Notes: generated by a model from the sequence alone, not told the origin. DNA of 64,000 bases from Emmonsiellopsis sp. PD_33 (GCA_032988165.1 JANTQF010000166.1:1-64000); one strand, 5' to 3'. Shown: positions 34,801-46,693, counted from the first letter of the stretch. Made by a program: numbers and translations.

Positions 34801-36814
34801 ATTAGGAGAAGACGGAAACGATGGATTTTGGAAAAGGTCTGGAGAATGGAAGGCAGATGGCGCCCTTGGGAAAAGGACATCCAAAAGGGTGTTGATATCT
34901 GTTGCTGAAAGGAGTAGGAATCGTGCAGATGGATTGGAGTCTGTAACAGGTGTCATAACGGGAGTCTGTTTTGTAGTTTGGGATGATGGGATTGGTTGGC
35001 AAAGGTGGGAGACCATGTTTTCAACGTGGGCTCTGATTTCCGCATTGGCGATTGAAAATTGGGGGCTATCAAATCTGTGTTAACACCAAGTGTCAAAAGG
35101 TGTTATTGGGGGATACATACAGCGAATGCAGCACGCGAGAGACATGGGATTGCGCCCGCAGCGAAACTTGGCCGAGAAGCCTCTCCCGTGCATCCTTGGA
35201 AATGTGGAAATCGAGCAACAAACCGTGAGACTAAGTAGACGTTAGCATCTAACCGATATAAAAGGCAACCGTAAGAAGTAGACTCACCTCGGGAAACGAG
35301 AGCGCATTATGCAGAAACTTGCAAAAGAACCACTGGAAAAAGATATACTCCAAGGCGCGTTTGCGGCTCTCGGTCATCCCAAGTTTCGCCAGGATGGCAT
35401 TCCCGAGTTCCAGAGCACCCGTTGGAAATCCTCCGTCCGAATCATCCAGTAGCTCAAATAACCCCCGAACGGCAGAATGGAAAAACTCCTCGGCAACGCT
35501 GGTCCGCAGAGGGTCAGGAAGCTCCCCATCGTGGCCAAGGCGCCTTGGAGTTTCAGGATATTCCAGGAGAAAAGAGCCCTTTTGGAGGACATCCATTAAA
35601 TAAATCTCAAACTTTTGTTTGGCCTTCCATTCGCTGGAGGTGGCCCAGGCGGACAGCAGATGGCCAACAAAGGAATAATGGCTACTTCCGCCATGCGCTA
35701 CCAATTTTGCACAAGTGGAGGACCAAACATCCAGACGTAACCAGGCCTCGCGGGAGTCGGTGTTCCCAGAAGAAGCAAAAACATTGAAAATCAAAGCAGA
35801 AAGGGGATCGGTCCTCTCAAAACCCAGGGCATGTTCTTTGAACGCGGTAGAGTGGGTAGCGGTGCGCTTGGAAAACAGCGGCTGCGTCCTGCCACGGCCC
35901 GACGCAAGAGGGAAAACAGAATCACTGACTTCAAGCGCGTGGACAGAGGAGATGAGGGCTGAGAGCTGGGACGGAAGCAGATTACCAATGCGTTCGAAGA
36001 GGAATTGAGGATCGGTGCGGACCAGGGTCAAAATCTCCAACAAGTATTCCCTGGATCGCGGAGTAAGCTGGTGCACAAAGCTGCAGGGGCGGCGTGTTTC
36101 CAAGTCTGCAGCAGCAGAGAAGCCAAGGAGGGAATCGTGACCAAGGCGTGAAGCAGAGGATAGAGATGATGATGATGATGATGATGGAGGCTCGCAAACC
36201 TCACGGACCTCGTGGATGGAGTTGTAAATGGAAATAAAAGCGGCTTTATCGCCATGTTTGAAACTTTCAACCAAACCTTTGTGAGAGATTGCTCCAAGCC
36301 TGAGCAACCGAGAGGAAAGACAAACGGAGATGCGAAAGCTGCGTAGCTGCTGCAACAGGCTGCGCTTTTGGGCTTCCTGGTGTTGTTTTAGGTGGAACTG
36401 GGCAGCAAACTGGGCAAAAGATACTCCAGGCGACGGAGAACTCGGGGGGTCTCTGGGAACAGGAGGCCTCTTCCTGTCTCCCATTCTAGGGGTGGGAGTG
36501 GGAGTGGGAGGAGCATCGACTGGCACTTCTTCCTGTACAGGTGAGGAGGGTTTTGCAGGGGACGGTAGCGGCGGGTCAAGGTTGGGAGGCAAACCAGGGC
36601 TATCAGACGGCAGCGGAACCGTGGGAGCAAGGGCGGGCTGTTCCAGCGGGAGCGAAACTACAGAGGCGACGGGAGATTTGGGAGCCTTGGGAGATTGGGG
36701 AGACCTGGGGGGGTCGGGGTCAGACGTCCGGGACGACGCTGGGGAGTCACATCTCGACGGAGACTCGACGGGAGAGGGGGGCAAAGCTGTAGACGAGGGC
36801 GCGGGGTCAGCCAT
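31870..36814 (-). CDS. 1613-aa protein, RasGAP-like part and Sel1-like C-terminus
   Basis: Three exons (36814-35288, 35230-35121, 35074-31870) join in frame to 1613 aa. The first 130 residues are Pro/Ser-rich and disordered. Residues of about 180-545 form a helical region whose end (FFQWFFCKFLHNALSFPESHGLLLDFHIS) resembles the FLRFxxPA segment of RasGAP domains; this is my reading and is moderate at best. A long middle part has helical blocks (near QKFASAMNYCQSHADFVGAH) and disordered Ser-rich linkers. The C-terminus has two short Sel1/TPR-like helical pairs (AREGNPVAQRELAILYLTHPE and ALHWMQLSAAGGDELASNRLR). A Ser run near residue 215 is encoded by a (GAT)n repeat. No membrane helix is predicted in the chosen model. 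The frame stays open 150 codons upstream to 37264, but that segment is pyrimidine-rich leader-like. Probably a signalling scaffold; function unknown. Confidence 0.75.
36164..36186. repeat. (GAT)n coding microsatellite
   Basis: About seven and a half GAT units on the plus strand, read as a Ser run in the minus-strand 1613-aa protein. Length variation would change the Ser run without breaking the frame. Confidence 0.85.
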
Positions 36815-39589
36815 GTCGAGAGATAGAGCCAAGCAAAGCAAACTGAACGTACTGGTGGCGGTCGCGTAGGCCAGGACGGATGGAAGACAGGCATGTTGGA
36901 TACTGATCATCTTCCCATGGGGCAGTCCGGGGCATCGGTCTCGAGACGAGACGGGCCTCGAGGATGCAGACGGCCAGGACGGACGAGAAGATGGGGCGGG
37001 CAGGGTGTCTATGGCATGGCTATTAGGAGGGATGGGAGACGACGGCAGACACCGGCGCACAAGGCGCCCAGGAGGGAGGAGATGGACCCGGCAGGCAGAT
37101 GGGAATAGAGCTGGAAAGGAGAGATGGAAGAGAGTAAAGAGAGCAGTGAAGATAGAAGGGAAGAGGAGAGAGAAGAGAAGACGATGAAGACAAGATGAAG
37201 CGATGAGTTGTCCGCTGGCTGGCTGTGCGCTGGTTGGACGCGGCTGACTTGGCAGAGACAGCACACATGTATCTAGTATGTAGGTATGTATGTATTTATT
37301 ATTTACTTATTTATTTATTTATTTATCCAAGGGATTGCTGAGATAGATAGATATCCATATATATGGACAATATAATTCTAGTATTTGGTCAATAGTAAAT
37401 ACAACCCCCCTTCTCCTATGTATCCATACTACTATCTATATCGGCCTGACTGCCCGACGTCATAGATCTCAGCCATAACTATTAACTATTACCATCCGAT
37501 CAGGATAATAGACATCCCTCTCTCCATATCCTACGTATCCCCCGGCTCATCCTCCATGCCATCTCATGTCGTGTCATCTTCACCCCTACCCCCTACCTAC
37601 TACTTACCAGACCGCAGACTCGAGCAAAGGCAAAACAATCAAGGGCGGAGGGAAAACAACGTGGCTGTGGCTGGGCTGGTTGTTGTGTGCTACAGCATAT
37701 TAACTATTTATTCTATTTGTCTAGTTAGCAAATAATAACTCTGCTTTTACCTATTTATTTACTTATCCGTCTATCTAATTCACCGCCCACCGCGGCGGGC
37801 GGACGACTCGACACAGCTGGAAAAGGCGGACATGGCCAGTATAGTTAACTAGTTATAACTATAAGACACAGCAGCAGCTGAACTTGAACTCAGCAGAGGG
37901 AAAGTCAAATAGAACACAAGATAGCCGACTGGATTCCTGCATCCCTACGTCTCCCGCCTTTTCATTAAATAACTATGATTGAGCAGCGGGGTGTATGTAT
38001 ATGTATGGGAGATATCGGAATATCTCCCCTCCCTCCCCTCCCCTCTCATACAGACATACAGACATACAGACACCCCTACCTATCAGAGCCCACAATTAAC
38101 CATTTATTTCTTCCCTTTGTGTCGGCCTGCAGATCCAAGAACGCAACCGGGTCAAACCAGTGGCCATGGATGCGGTCGGCCTGGCCCCGTCGGTGCTATT
38201 TAACGAAGAGAGAATGACTCCATAGGGGTGTATTCCAGGCGTGTTATCTCCCCTCAAATATCCCCAAAACTAAAACCGGGCAACCTCAACCCGAACCCAA
38301 GAGCAAAAACCAAGAGCAAAACCCAAACCTGGATGATGGATGGGTGGATGGCCGACGAGTCAACGGCGGATTAGGTCGTCGATGCTAGACAGTCTTGGGC
38401 TGGTTGATGAGTTGGCAGTGCATGCATGCAGTAGAGGGGAGGGGAGGGGGGCGGATGGGATTGGATTGTTGGACTGGGCGGTGGCTAGCGTGCTGCAACT
38501 GGTTATTTCATTTTCTCGGGATGGCTGGTCAGACACCATACGTATACAGTCCCCGTTGATGAGATGGGTTGATATGGCTCAGGCTAGGGAGAGGGGGAGA
38601 AGTTGAACAAGCCAAATACCCAACTACTAAGTTACAGCATTTAAGTTAGTTAAGTTAACTATTAACTCCAGGCTAGTTAACATCTAGCAAATACTTAGCT
38701 GCTTCATAAATAACTAACTACTGCATACCCCAAACAACACCTGGCATGTCAAGTCACACAAGAGCAGTTCCCTCCTTACTTACTGGCCCATCGGCCCAAC
38801 CGCTCAGCTGGCGAGTCTCCCATCGTTGTCGGTGCGACTGGGAAACTCAGCTTGTTCTCTTCTTTTTTTGCCCCGTTCCCACGTGTTGCTTTTCATCTGA
38901 AGGCGGGTAGACCTCGATGATAGGGTAGCCGTCCGAGCTGAGAAGAGTCTGTAACTACTACTAGTATGACTGCTTGCTGGTGGCAAGGGGGTGAATAACT
39001 ACCCGGATGTCTGGATTGTTTCGGCAACTATTCAGGCCACTGGATAAATACTAGTATTTGGTCATGCAGTCTATATCCAACTATATCCAAAGTCCAGCGT
39101 CTGCAAAAAGGCAAACATACAGCAGACTCCAATATTGCTCCTTTGCATGCTGCGGTGAGAGCTCACCGGCTGTTTTGTTTCGTTTGGAGATATCATACCC
39201 TGGCTACATATGTGCTGTGTAAGATGAGATGGAGAGATTCTCAGATGCGATAGGATATGCCTCGTCGCTATTTCGCTGTCGATGCCGGCAGCTGTCTGGC
39301 TGGATATTTACACCGTAGCGGGATAGATACAAGAGAACAAGGTCTGCCTTCCAACTTCCATCGTCTCGAATACACTGCTAATGCCAATGACAGGTCTTGC
39401 TGCCGCCATGGATGATGTGGCTGCTCTTTCTCTGCTCCAGTCGGCCTGGCATAACAAACATCCTGCTGACTTCGATATTTATCTAGAGCCAGATGTGGAA
39501 ATGTGTGATTTGATGCCTTGTGCCACCATCACTCTGGTGCATCATATCATACATTCAAGTTACACTTATTACTGCCCTATTAGAGCCTG
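36815..39589. other. Divergent intergenic region, 2.8 kb
   Basis: No gene seen. The left 450 bases are the pyrimidine-rich leader of the 1613-aa gene. Tetranucleotide repeats (TTTA)n occur near 37,293-37,325, and polypurine or polypyrimidine tracts near 38,025-38,046 and 38,431-38,451. Short GTTAACTA-like repeats recur between 38,630 and 38,720. The right end is the promoter of the F-box-like gene. Confidence 0.55.
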
Positions 39590-41152
39590 ATGGCCGCTCC
39601 AGTTGACCCTGTCGTTGTATATCTCCCTACTACCCATCGAATCTGGCAGGAGAAGCCATTCTTCTTCCTCAGGAGACTGCTGCTGCTCGTCAGGGAGACC
39701 TCGTCACTTAAGGAATTTCTATCCTGTGCCCTTGTTTGTCAGAACTGGTATCGAGAGGCTCTCGGCCTCCTGGAAGCCATTGTCGTGCTGAGAAACGAAA
39801 ACCTCGACCGCTTCCTAACCAGCGCCAGGCTCCGGGGTCCTGATTCTTACTTGATCCAATCCTTAACCTTGCACCTGGAAATCCCGCCAAGCGGCAGCCT
39901 TGCTACGACATCCAGCCCATGGCCAATTGCCAGGTTACTGCATACCCTGTCCGGGGTCATCTCCCAAGCTATGCTGAGCCTCCAATTCTTCTCTCTGCGT
40001 ATTGACGACCTGCCACTTGGCCTCTGCAACACTGACCTCGGTGGTGATGAGATTATAGCTGAGCCCAGCTTCCCCGCCACCGTGCTGATAGCTCTCTTGG
40101 AAGCTCTCCCGGTAACTTGCCACAGTGTCGAGCTCGATACCTCAGGCTTCGAGGTATATGCCGATGGCGAGCACTTGTGTCCGGAAATTGCGAAAAGGCT
40201 TCGCTGGCTCCACCACCTCCGTCTGCGGGTTCGACGACTGTGTCCCAAGCTCATAGATATGCCAGCGAAAGAAGCCTGCTATGACTGCCCCGACGAGATG
40301 TCTCTCCCGTGCCCGTACCTCCGCTCGCTGACTATCAACATGGAACTTTCAAAACTCATCCAAGGTGGAGTCACCCGCTGCTCACCCCGGCCCCGCCATC
40401 CCCACGAGGATAAAATAAATCCCTCTGACTTACAGGTGGAGCTTTCACACTATCTTCGCCTTGGCCAGAAGACCAGACACTGCTTCCCTGTTGCCCACAC
40501 GATAGAGATCTGCGGCCCCATCCAGGTGCAGGTTCAGCCGTTTTATTGCCTTCGTAACACGAACATCCTTCACCAAAAGACATTCATGTCAACGTACATC
40601 CCCCTCCCTAGCTACAGTGACGGGACGTGGAAGAAAAATACCCATCGCGCTATCCGCTGTTGGACCGGCAGAGAGACTGTCGCGCCATGGACACAGGCCC
40701 GCGAAGCCTACGAGGCAGCAAAATGGAGAAATAGCTCCGAAGGCGCGAGATTCCCCCCAACCCACATCCCGCGTTTCCGCGTTTTTCTTGGCCTCGAGAA
40801 CTATGCCCCAATCAACCTGGACCATCTGGACTTTTATCCCTCCTCCACCCTGCCCAATCATGAGAGTTCCATTATACTCTATTTAACTCAGAACATGAAA
40901 CAGGCCGACGCTGACGAAAGGGCAAAGAGAAAGAAAGTACCACAGCCAGTCAACATTCATGAGGAGATTGGGAGAATCGATAAATCGGGCTTGCTGATGC
41001 AGGTTTATCATACCCTCTGGCCGATTCCAACGTATGTGTTTCCCGATCCGTTGCCTGACAAGTGGTATAGGGATCATAATTTGCACGAGCAGGATGTGTT
41101 GTGGATGGGGCGGGAGTCGCTGAAGATGGAGATGGGAGGGGGCGTGGTTTAG
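39590..41152 (+). CDS. F-box-like protein, 520 aa
   Basis: A single intronless frame. Residues of about 30-62 (LLLLVRETSSLKEFLSCALVCQNWYREALGLL) fit the F-box pattern of fungal leucine-rich adaptor proteins: a hydrophobic helix, then CALVCQNWY in place of the usual 'sLVCkrw'. The remaining 450 residues have no repeat I can name, but show strand-helix alternation (IQSLTLHLEIP, HSVELDTSGF, LHHLRLRVRRLCPKL, YLRSLTINMEL) spaced like degenerate leucine-rich repeats. If real, it would link substrates to an SCF (Skp1-Cul1) ubiquitin ligase. There is no signal peptide or membrane helix. The absence of introns differs from most neighbours. Fungal genomes hold dozens of such fast-evolving F-box proteins, so no substrate can be named. 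Confidence 0.7.
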   Translation: MAAPVDPVVVYLPTTHRIWQEKPFFFLRRLLLLVRETSSLKEFLSCALVCQNWYREALGLLEAIVVLRNENLDRFLTSARLRGPDSYLIQSLTLHLEIPPSGSLATTSSPWPIARLLHTLSGVISQAMLSLQFFSLRIDDLPLGLCNTDLGGDEIIAEPSFPATVLIALLEALPVTCHSVELDTSGFEVYADGEHLCPEIAKRLRWLHHLRLRVRRLCPKLIDMPAKEACYDCPDEMSLPCPYLRSLTINMELSKLIQGGVTRCSPRPRHPHEDKINPSDLQVELSHYLRLGQKTRHCFPVAHTIEICGPIQVQVQPFYCLRNTNILHQKTFMSTYIPLPSYSDGTWKKNTHRAIRCWTGRETVAPWTQAREAYEAAKWRNSSEGARFPPTHIPRFRVFLGLENYAPINLDHLDFYPSSTLPNHESSIILYLTQNMKQADADERAKRKKVPQPVNIHEEIGRIDKSGLLMQVYHTLWPIPTYVFPDPLPDKWYRDHNLHEQDVLWMGRESLKMEMGGGVV

Positions 41153-41421
41153 TTAGTAGTGTAGTGGGAATGGTTGTTTAGTGGTGCTGTTGAAGTGTTT
41201 GGAAAAACTCCTTCTCATGCCGGGTCTAGTTAGGTATAGTAGCTGTATGAATAGATCAGAGAAGTATTAACTAGGTAACTGCTTGTAGTTGAGTAGTTAC
41301 TTTCTTCTCACATCCCATTCTCATCCCGTCCCGTCCCATCTAACATAACGTATCCAAACTCCCCAAAGTTCTCGACGAAAGTAACAGAACGAACCAAGAA
41401 TGAAATGAAGGGCAGGGCAAG

Positions 41422-41460
41422 GAAGAGAAGAGAAGAGAAGAGAAGAGAAGAGAAGAGAAA
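41422..41460. repeat. (AGAAG)n pentanucleotide repeat
   Basis: About seven tandem copies of a GAGAA-type purine unit, with a pure purine strand on the plus side. Confidence 0.9.
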
Positions 41461-41584
41461 GGAGATGATATGGAACGGAACGGAGGGGAGGGGATGGAAG
41501 GGGGATATATTGCATTCTCTGATATTGAGGGGGTCATATATAACCTATCTACCTATCAACCCATCTATCCATCCAATTATCCAT

Positions 41585-41654
41585 CTGGCTGGCTGGCTGG
41601 TGGGCCAGCGGGGGATATAGATAGGCGGACAGACAGACAGACAGATAGACAGAT
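41585..41654. repeat. (TGGC)n and (ACAG)n tetranucleotide repeats
   Basis: Four TGGC units (41585-41600), then a short spacer and about six ACAG units with one variant (from about 41628). Confidence 0.85.
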
Positions 41655-41912
41655 GATAGAGGACGGAATGCAGATGGAGATGGAGATGGACATGGTGAAC
41701 TTGTTTTAATCTGATATTCATTTGTTTTCATATTATTCTATTCTTTAAAAGAGTAGTTAACTATATATGATAGAGTTCTTCGCTGCATTAACCCCCTTTA
41801 TTCCATGTCCACTGGGTAGATAGAGGGGGAGAGTGTAAGTAAAGGGGTGTAGGTAGCGGGGAAAGAAAGGGTTGGTTGTGGTTTGGGGTATCTTGGTTCC
41901 TTTTTCTCATTA

Positions 41913-44209
41913 TCAAATCAAAACCCATTTCTTGTCCGCCTCTTTCTGTCCCTGTCGTTGGGCCGTGCAGTTTAGCGTGTCTTTGATGATGTCTTTGGAT
42001 ACTTTGGGGAAGCTGGATTATGTTTAGTTGTTAGCAATGGCAATGGACTTTGCGCAAGGGCTGCCTTTGTGAGGATAGGGGTAGAATAGTGTTGGGATAG
42101 GCGGGGCGTACCGTTTCTTCAAAACTTCTATTAATCCCGCCTTTGTTAAGTTGCTGCCTGAGATAACTTGTTTGAATTCCGCGACCTGGTCGGGTGGGAA
42201 GGGACGGCGCGGTTTCTGGGTTGGTGCTGGTACTGGTGCACCTGGAAGAGTGGCTTGGCCTGGGGGTAGGTTTGAAGTAGTTGTAGGAATGGTGGCGGTG
42301 GGTGGTTGGAGGAACCCCGTGGACGATTGCGGTGATCGTTTCTGCGCTGCGTTTGCGCTGCTTCTATCTGAGGCGTGGTTTGATAGATGTGTGAGGTGTT
42401 TTAATGGTGAGCGGGAGGCTTGACTGGGTTTACTCCAGTATGCGGTAGAGAATGGGTCAATTGGGAATGTCAAGGTTTCTGTTTTGAGATAGGTTAGTTG
42501 GATGCTCGAAGGGTAAACATATAGTCCAGATCTTACCGGATATAACCTCCATACGGTATGAATTCAAGGCCGGCTCGACGTCCCCATCACCTTCCCAACA
42601 GATCCCAGTACAGACAGGCTCCAAATCCCCGACGATGATTCTGCGCTTCCCATTAATCAGATCTTCGTCCCCGTCGTCTAAAAAGCCCTCCATATCCTCA
42701 TCTCCGTCTTCACTGATGTCTTCCTCCCCTTCTGAGTCGAGGTCCTCACCCTCTTCGGGTTCTTCCCATTCGGCCTCCGAATCATAATCATAGTTCAACT
42801 CGGGAACCATGCGCTCAAACGGATTCCTACATAATTTCATGGCCGCCTGATTCGAGAGCCGTTTTGAAAATGTGCCCTGATACGGTGGTCGCACGTCCTC
42901 GCTGAACTTCAATAGCTTCATTGTATGCTTCTTCAGCAAATCCTGGGGTCTAGCTTGTGGCTCCGGTTTGCCTCCGGTCAAGTCGATAGGCATTGACGGC
43001 GTATCCTGCATCGAAATGAGGATTTCTTTCACGGTAGGAACATTCGGTCTTCCCATTCGACGTTTATATGGCATCATATTGAACAGTTCGGCGGGTCGAA
43101 ACGCCAACGTCTGAGATTCTCTCGACGTTTCGTCCTTGTTCAAGACTGCGTCCACCTTTTCTTTAACATGCTTCAGAGAGTCCGCATCTCGCTCGAAGCG
43201 GTGAGACGGAGCTAGAGTTACATGCGACTGTAAGAAGAATGGTGGAAAACTGCGTTCGTAGTCCGAAAGAGATTTCTTCTCTTCCTGGATGCTGTCTGGA
43301 TTACCGGTTGCATCGCCGGATGGGTTAGAATTAGCGGAGCTACTTGTAGCAGCATTTGGTGGAACAGGAGTGGCTGCTGAACTCGGTGTCGTAGGCTTCG
43401 TAAAAAAGGCGTTTAATCGCATTTGTGACTGGGTAACATGTCAGAAGGCGAAACAAAATCACATTAAGTCCGGATATCATAGGTTGAGAGCAGGGACGAA
43501 GACATACCTTCTCCTTCTTCATCTTATCCTGCTCCTTTTTCTTCTTCTCCTCTTCCCGAGCAAGCCGTTCCTCATCCTTGACCTTTTTCTTCTCCTCCCT
43601 CTTCTTCCTCTCTTCCTCCCTCTCCTCATCCTTCTTCTTTTTCTCCTCGTCCCGCTTCCTCTTCTCTTCCTCCCTCTTCTTCTTCTCTTCCTCTTTCCTA
43701 GCCTTCTCCTCCGCCCTCTGTTTCTCCTTAGCCTCCTTTTCTTGAGCCTTGGCTTCCTTCTCCTTCTCTCTAGCCTCCTTGCTAGCAGGAGAAAGCTTTC
43801 GTTTCTTGCCCGGTACTGGTATCGTGAACCCAGACCTAGAAGCCGGAGCGGCCGAGGTCGGATTAGGTGGCTGGACCGTCACTGGCATGGATTCTGACAT
43901 CCCATCAGCGGACGATGCTACGCCCTGTGCTGACACAGCCGTGTGGCCGCTGCCTCTCGTAGCCGTCATTGTAGATGGTACAGGTTCATGTGCTTCGATC
44001 GAGGGACGTATCCCGCTTCCAGCCTCGAGACTAGCTCCTATGCTACCATTAGAATTGGAGACGTGTCTCGCTTCAACCGTGCTCTTGCCGTCGGTTTGCT
44101 CGACTCCCTGCATCTCGTCGACCTCGTAAAACGACCGTTTCCTCGAAGGGCTTTGAAAGCCCGTGTGTGAGGTTGTGCCCATTCCGGACTTGACGTCTAG
44201 ATCGGTCAT
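41913..44209 (-). CDS. RLF2: Chromatin assembly factor 1 large subunit (p150/Cac1)
   Basis: Four exons (44209-43508, 43428-42537, 42478-42112, 42012-41913) give 686 aa. CAF-1 p150/Cac1 deposits H3-H4 on newly replicated DNA and is brought there by PCNA. Domain order matches yeast Cac1 and fission yeast Pcf1: a disordered N-terminus; a Lys/Glu/Arg-rich KER helix (about residues 140-234); a canonical PIP box QMRLNAFF at 236-243; the conserved SDYERSFPPFFLQ and APSHRF segment; the acidic ED domain (about 447-491, EWEEPEEGEDLDSEGEEDIS); the RRIIVGDLEPVCTGICWEGDG block; and a C-terminal winged-helix region ending in KKWVLI. The first intron lies directly before the PIP box. The start is the first ATG of the frame. 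Identification is firm. Confidence 0.94.
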
Positions 44210-45487
44210 GAGTGACGAGTGGGGAGGGAGGATTTCGTAAAAGGTTGGGGTTTATCTAGTACTCATATGCTAAATTGGAGAGGGAGCTGGGCCAACGGAT
44301 CGATATGGCCGGGGTATGCAAGCGAATGTGTCCTCGTTGGTGTAAGAGAGTCTCTACCTGTCCTCATTCAGGCTTATTGAAAAGAAGGAAATCGGCAAGC
44401 TATGAATCTAGCCAACAAACGGTTAGAAGTGCGTGTTCCCCCGTCCCCTGTTGGAGAGATACAACATACTAGTACACAATGCCCTAGCTCCTGTGCAGGA
44501 CCAACGGAGTCATATGCTGGCGGGCTTGAGCAGGAAAGGAGGAGCAATGCGGTCGTTGTGGTGATTGTTGGCGGGGAAAGAGAGGCAGAATTGGGTGTTG
44601 TTGTTGTTGGGAGGTGAGGTTGACGTTGACGCTGGGGCTCAAGACAGCCGAACAAGGGCAAGACGCGACACGCATTTTCGCGTCAAATTGGCGACGCTCA
44701 CGTGATATAAAACTGCACCCGCCTTCCCTCCTGATACTCGATACATACGTTGTCTACGGCTAATCAACACTTAATGGATATGCCTGTAGAGTCTGTGAAT
44801 ATTCACCTATTGCTTAATCTCTCTCCATAACAAGAGAAGAGGGGTGGTGCACCCGAAACCGAAGGGAAGAACAATGAGCCAATAGATACATACATAATGG
44901 ACAAATTGGGATTGGCCGGGCAAGTAGAAACGGTAGATCAGAAATAGTTAATGCCTGTCTGCCTTGGATAGAGGATGGCGCAGAACAAGAAAACAGTGGA
45001 ATGGGTTTATTTTGGCCGAATTGCGAATAAAAGGCTTAACCGGAAAGGGGCCATCGAAGAGTAAAAAGGAGGAAACATTACTATCCAGCCACAAACCGTC
45101 CAGATTATCTATATTCCGAATGAATGCCATGATAGGTAGAAAAGAAGCAGAAAAAGGGTGCCATCTCGGCAGATAGATCAAGAGAAAGAAAATTGGCTGG
45201 GTCATAAATTCAAAATTAAACAAATGCTATGAGATTGGGGAATAGTATGACCATGACAGGCCCTATGTTGCTTCGTATTCGACGTCCGAAACTGCATGGA
45301 TATGATTTTCTCTGTAGATATGGTGTCGTTGGTAACGGCGCGAGTGTCCTTCCGGAGGGATCTCCTTGTCTCGTTCTAGGATGGGAAATAACGGGCGGGT
45401 AGGGAACGCAGTATCCGACTTTCGAGTAGCATCTCCACAGCGAAACAGAACGTCTATATCCTAGCAGATACCGATGACTCCGAATAC
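44210..45487. other. Intergenic, 1.3 kb
   Basis: It holds the promoter of the CAF-1 subunit gene and the 3' region of the 401-aa gene. A minus-strand 91-codon frame at 44948-45223 has no support as a gene. Confidence 0.6.
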
Positions 45488-46693
45488 TTAGTCGCTCAAG
45501 TCCGGATTCGCAATGAAAAGCCTCTGGCTGGTCATGCTCGTAGATCGATCATCCACACTACCTCGCCGCTTGAGGTCCTCTGACTTGTTGATCCTATTCG
45601 CCGCAGAGACAGCTCCGCTTGGTGCGGCCATTTCTCCAATCGTCCCAAAGTTATCCTCCTCGTCACTACCATAACTGCGAGTGCTGCTTGGGCGGCCCGC
45701 TTTGTCTGCGTTTGGCGCCTCCACGTTGGTCGCGCTACCATTCGCACTGTTGGGGAAGTACTGTTGATCTTCATCCGGTTTGAGAGGAGCGGGCGTTTCG
45801 ACAATCTCAGGAATGTCAGGTCGGCCATCGGCAGGTTCCGTGTTTGGTGGGGTGTTACTATTGCTACTGCTGCTGAATCTGCCCTGCTGAGGTCTTTGGT
45901 ATCCGCTAGGGAAACGATTGCTTCCGGTGGAACTCCTCCCACTGCCCGTCCTCCTATGGAATGGTGTTCCATCGTCACTATCGTCCCCGGCATCGCCAAT
46001 TTCATTGGCACTTAACCGGAGAGGAACGCCAGCACCAACCATAGTTCCGGTATTATAGGTCATTGTGCGTGAGCCTGTATTATGTCGTATTTTCCCGCTG
46101 GCTCCAAGAGTGCCGCTTCGTCCGCCTCCATGTACTTCCAACGTCGCCCTGTGTTTTGCAGCTCGTCTTTGAGCAGCTACTCGCGGGTCCTCTTGTTGCG
46201 CGCGGTCGCACCACACTGTCGCTTTTTGTTTCCGCATCAGCGCGACGTATCCGACCTGGGAACTGCCAGAACGAGCCGAGGAGCTCCGTCGAACATCGGC
46301 TTGGGTATTAGGTTGGCCGGGGACTACAGCCATGTTTCCGCCTGTTGACGCGGTCGATGTTGTCGCATTTGACAATCGGCGTATGGGTATCGCAGGGTTC
46401 ACGTGTTGTGGGTGTGGTTGTTGTGGGTATGGTTGCTGTGGGTGTGGTTGCTGTGAGTGGTGATGTGCAGGATAAACAGGCGCCATCTGCTTCTGTGGAT
46501 GATGCATGGGGCCTGGGCCAAAGGACGAGGAAGCAGTCTGGGGTCTGTTTTGACCTGGCTGCGGCCTCATTGCCTGGGGATGCCGATTATGAGGGCCCGG
46601 CGAAGGAGAATGGTGGAATTGAAGCCCGGCATTTGCGGAAGGGAGAGGTTTCCGTTGAGGCAGTTGTAGCGCCGGTGATCGATAATCAGCCAT
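45488..46693 (-). CDS. Disordered fungal protein with a conserved basic core, 401 aa
   Basis: A single uninterrupted frame of 401 aa starting at an ATG. I do not recognise a named family. Most of it is disordered: Pro/Gln/His-rich with a short repeat (PQQPHPQQPYPQQPHPQH, about 82-98), then Ser/Asn-rich. One segment stands out as a probable conserved core at about 148-190 (YVALMRKQKATVWCDRAQQE and the following basic helix, then the Gly-rich HGGGRSGTLGASGKIRHN). The C-terminus ends RLFIANPDLSD. Abundant Ser-Pro and Arg-x-x-Ser sites (RRLSNAT, RRSSSAR, KRRGSVDD) suggest regulation by phosphorylation. There is no membrane helix or signal. A G-rich array lies in its upstream region. Function unknown. 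Confidence 0.75.
   Translation of the reverse strand: MADYRSPALQLPQRKPLPSANAGLQFHHSPSPGPHNRHPQAMRPQPGQNRPQTASSSFGPGPMHHPQKQMAPVYPAHHHSQQPHPQQPYPQQPHPQHVNPAIPIRRLSNATTSTASTGGNMAVVPGQPNTQADVRRSSSARSGSSQVGYVALMRKQKATVWCDRAQQEDPRVAAQRRAAKHRATLEVHGGGRSGTLGASGKIRHNTGSRTMTYNTGTMVGAGVPLRLSANEIGDAGDDSDDGTPFHRRTGSGRSSTGSNRFPSGYQRPQQGRFSSSSNSNTPPNTEPADGRPDIPEIVETPAPLKPDEDQQYFPNSANGSATNVEAPNADKAGRPSSTRSYGSDEEDNFGTIGEMAAPSGAVSAANRINKSEDLKRRGSVDDRSTSMTSQRLFIANPDLSD

Larger units (their letters stand above)
41153..41912. other. Convergent 3' intergenic region rich in short repeats
   Basis: A 760-base spacer between the F-box-like gene and the CAF-1 subunit gene, holding several tandem repeats (listed separately). 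No gene. Confidence 0.65.

Noticed and set aside
36815..37264. 150-residue N-terminal extension of the 1613-aa protein with hydrophobic stretches
   Set aside because: Reads as a pyrimidine-rich leader; the hydrophobic runs come from CT-rich DNA.
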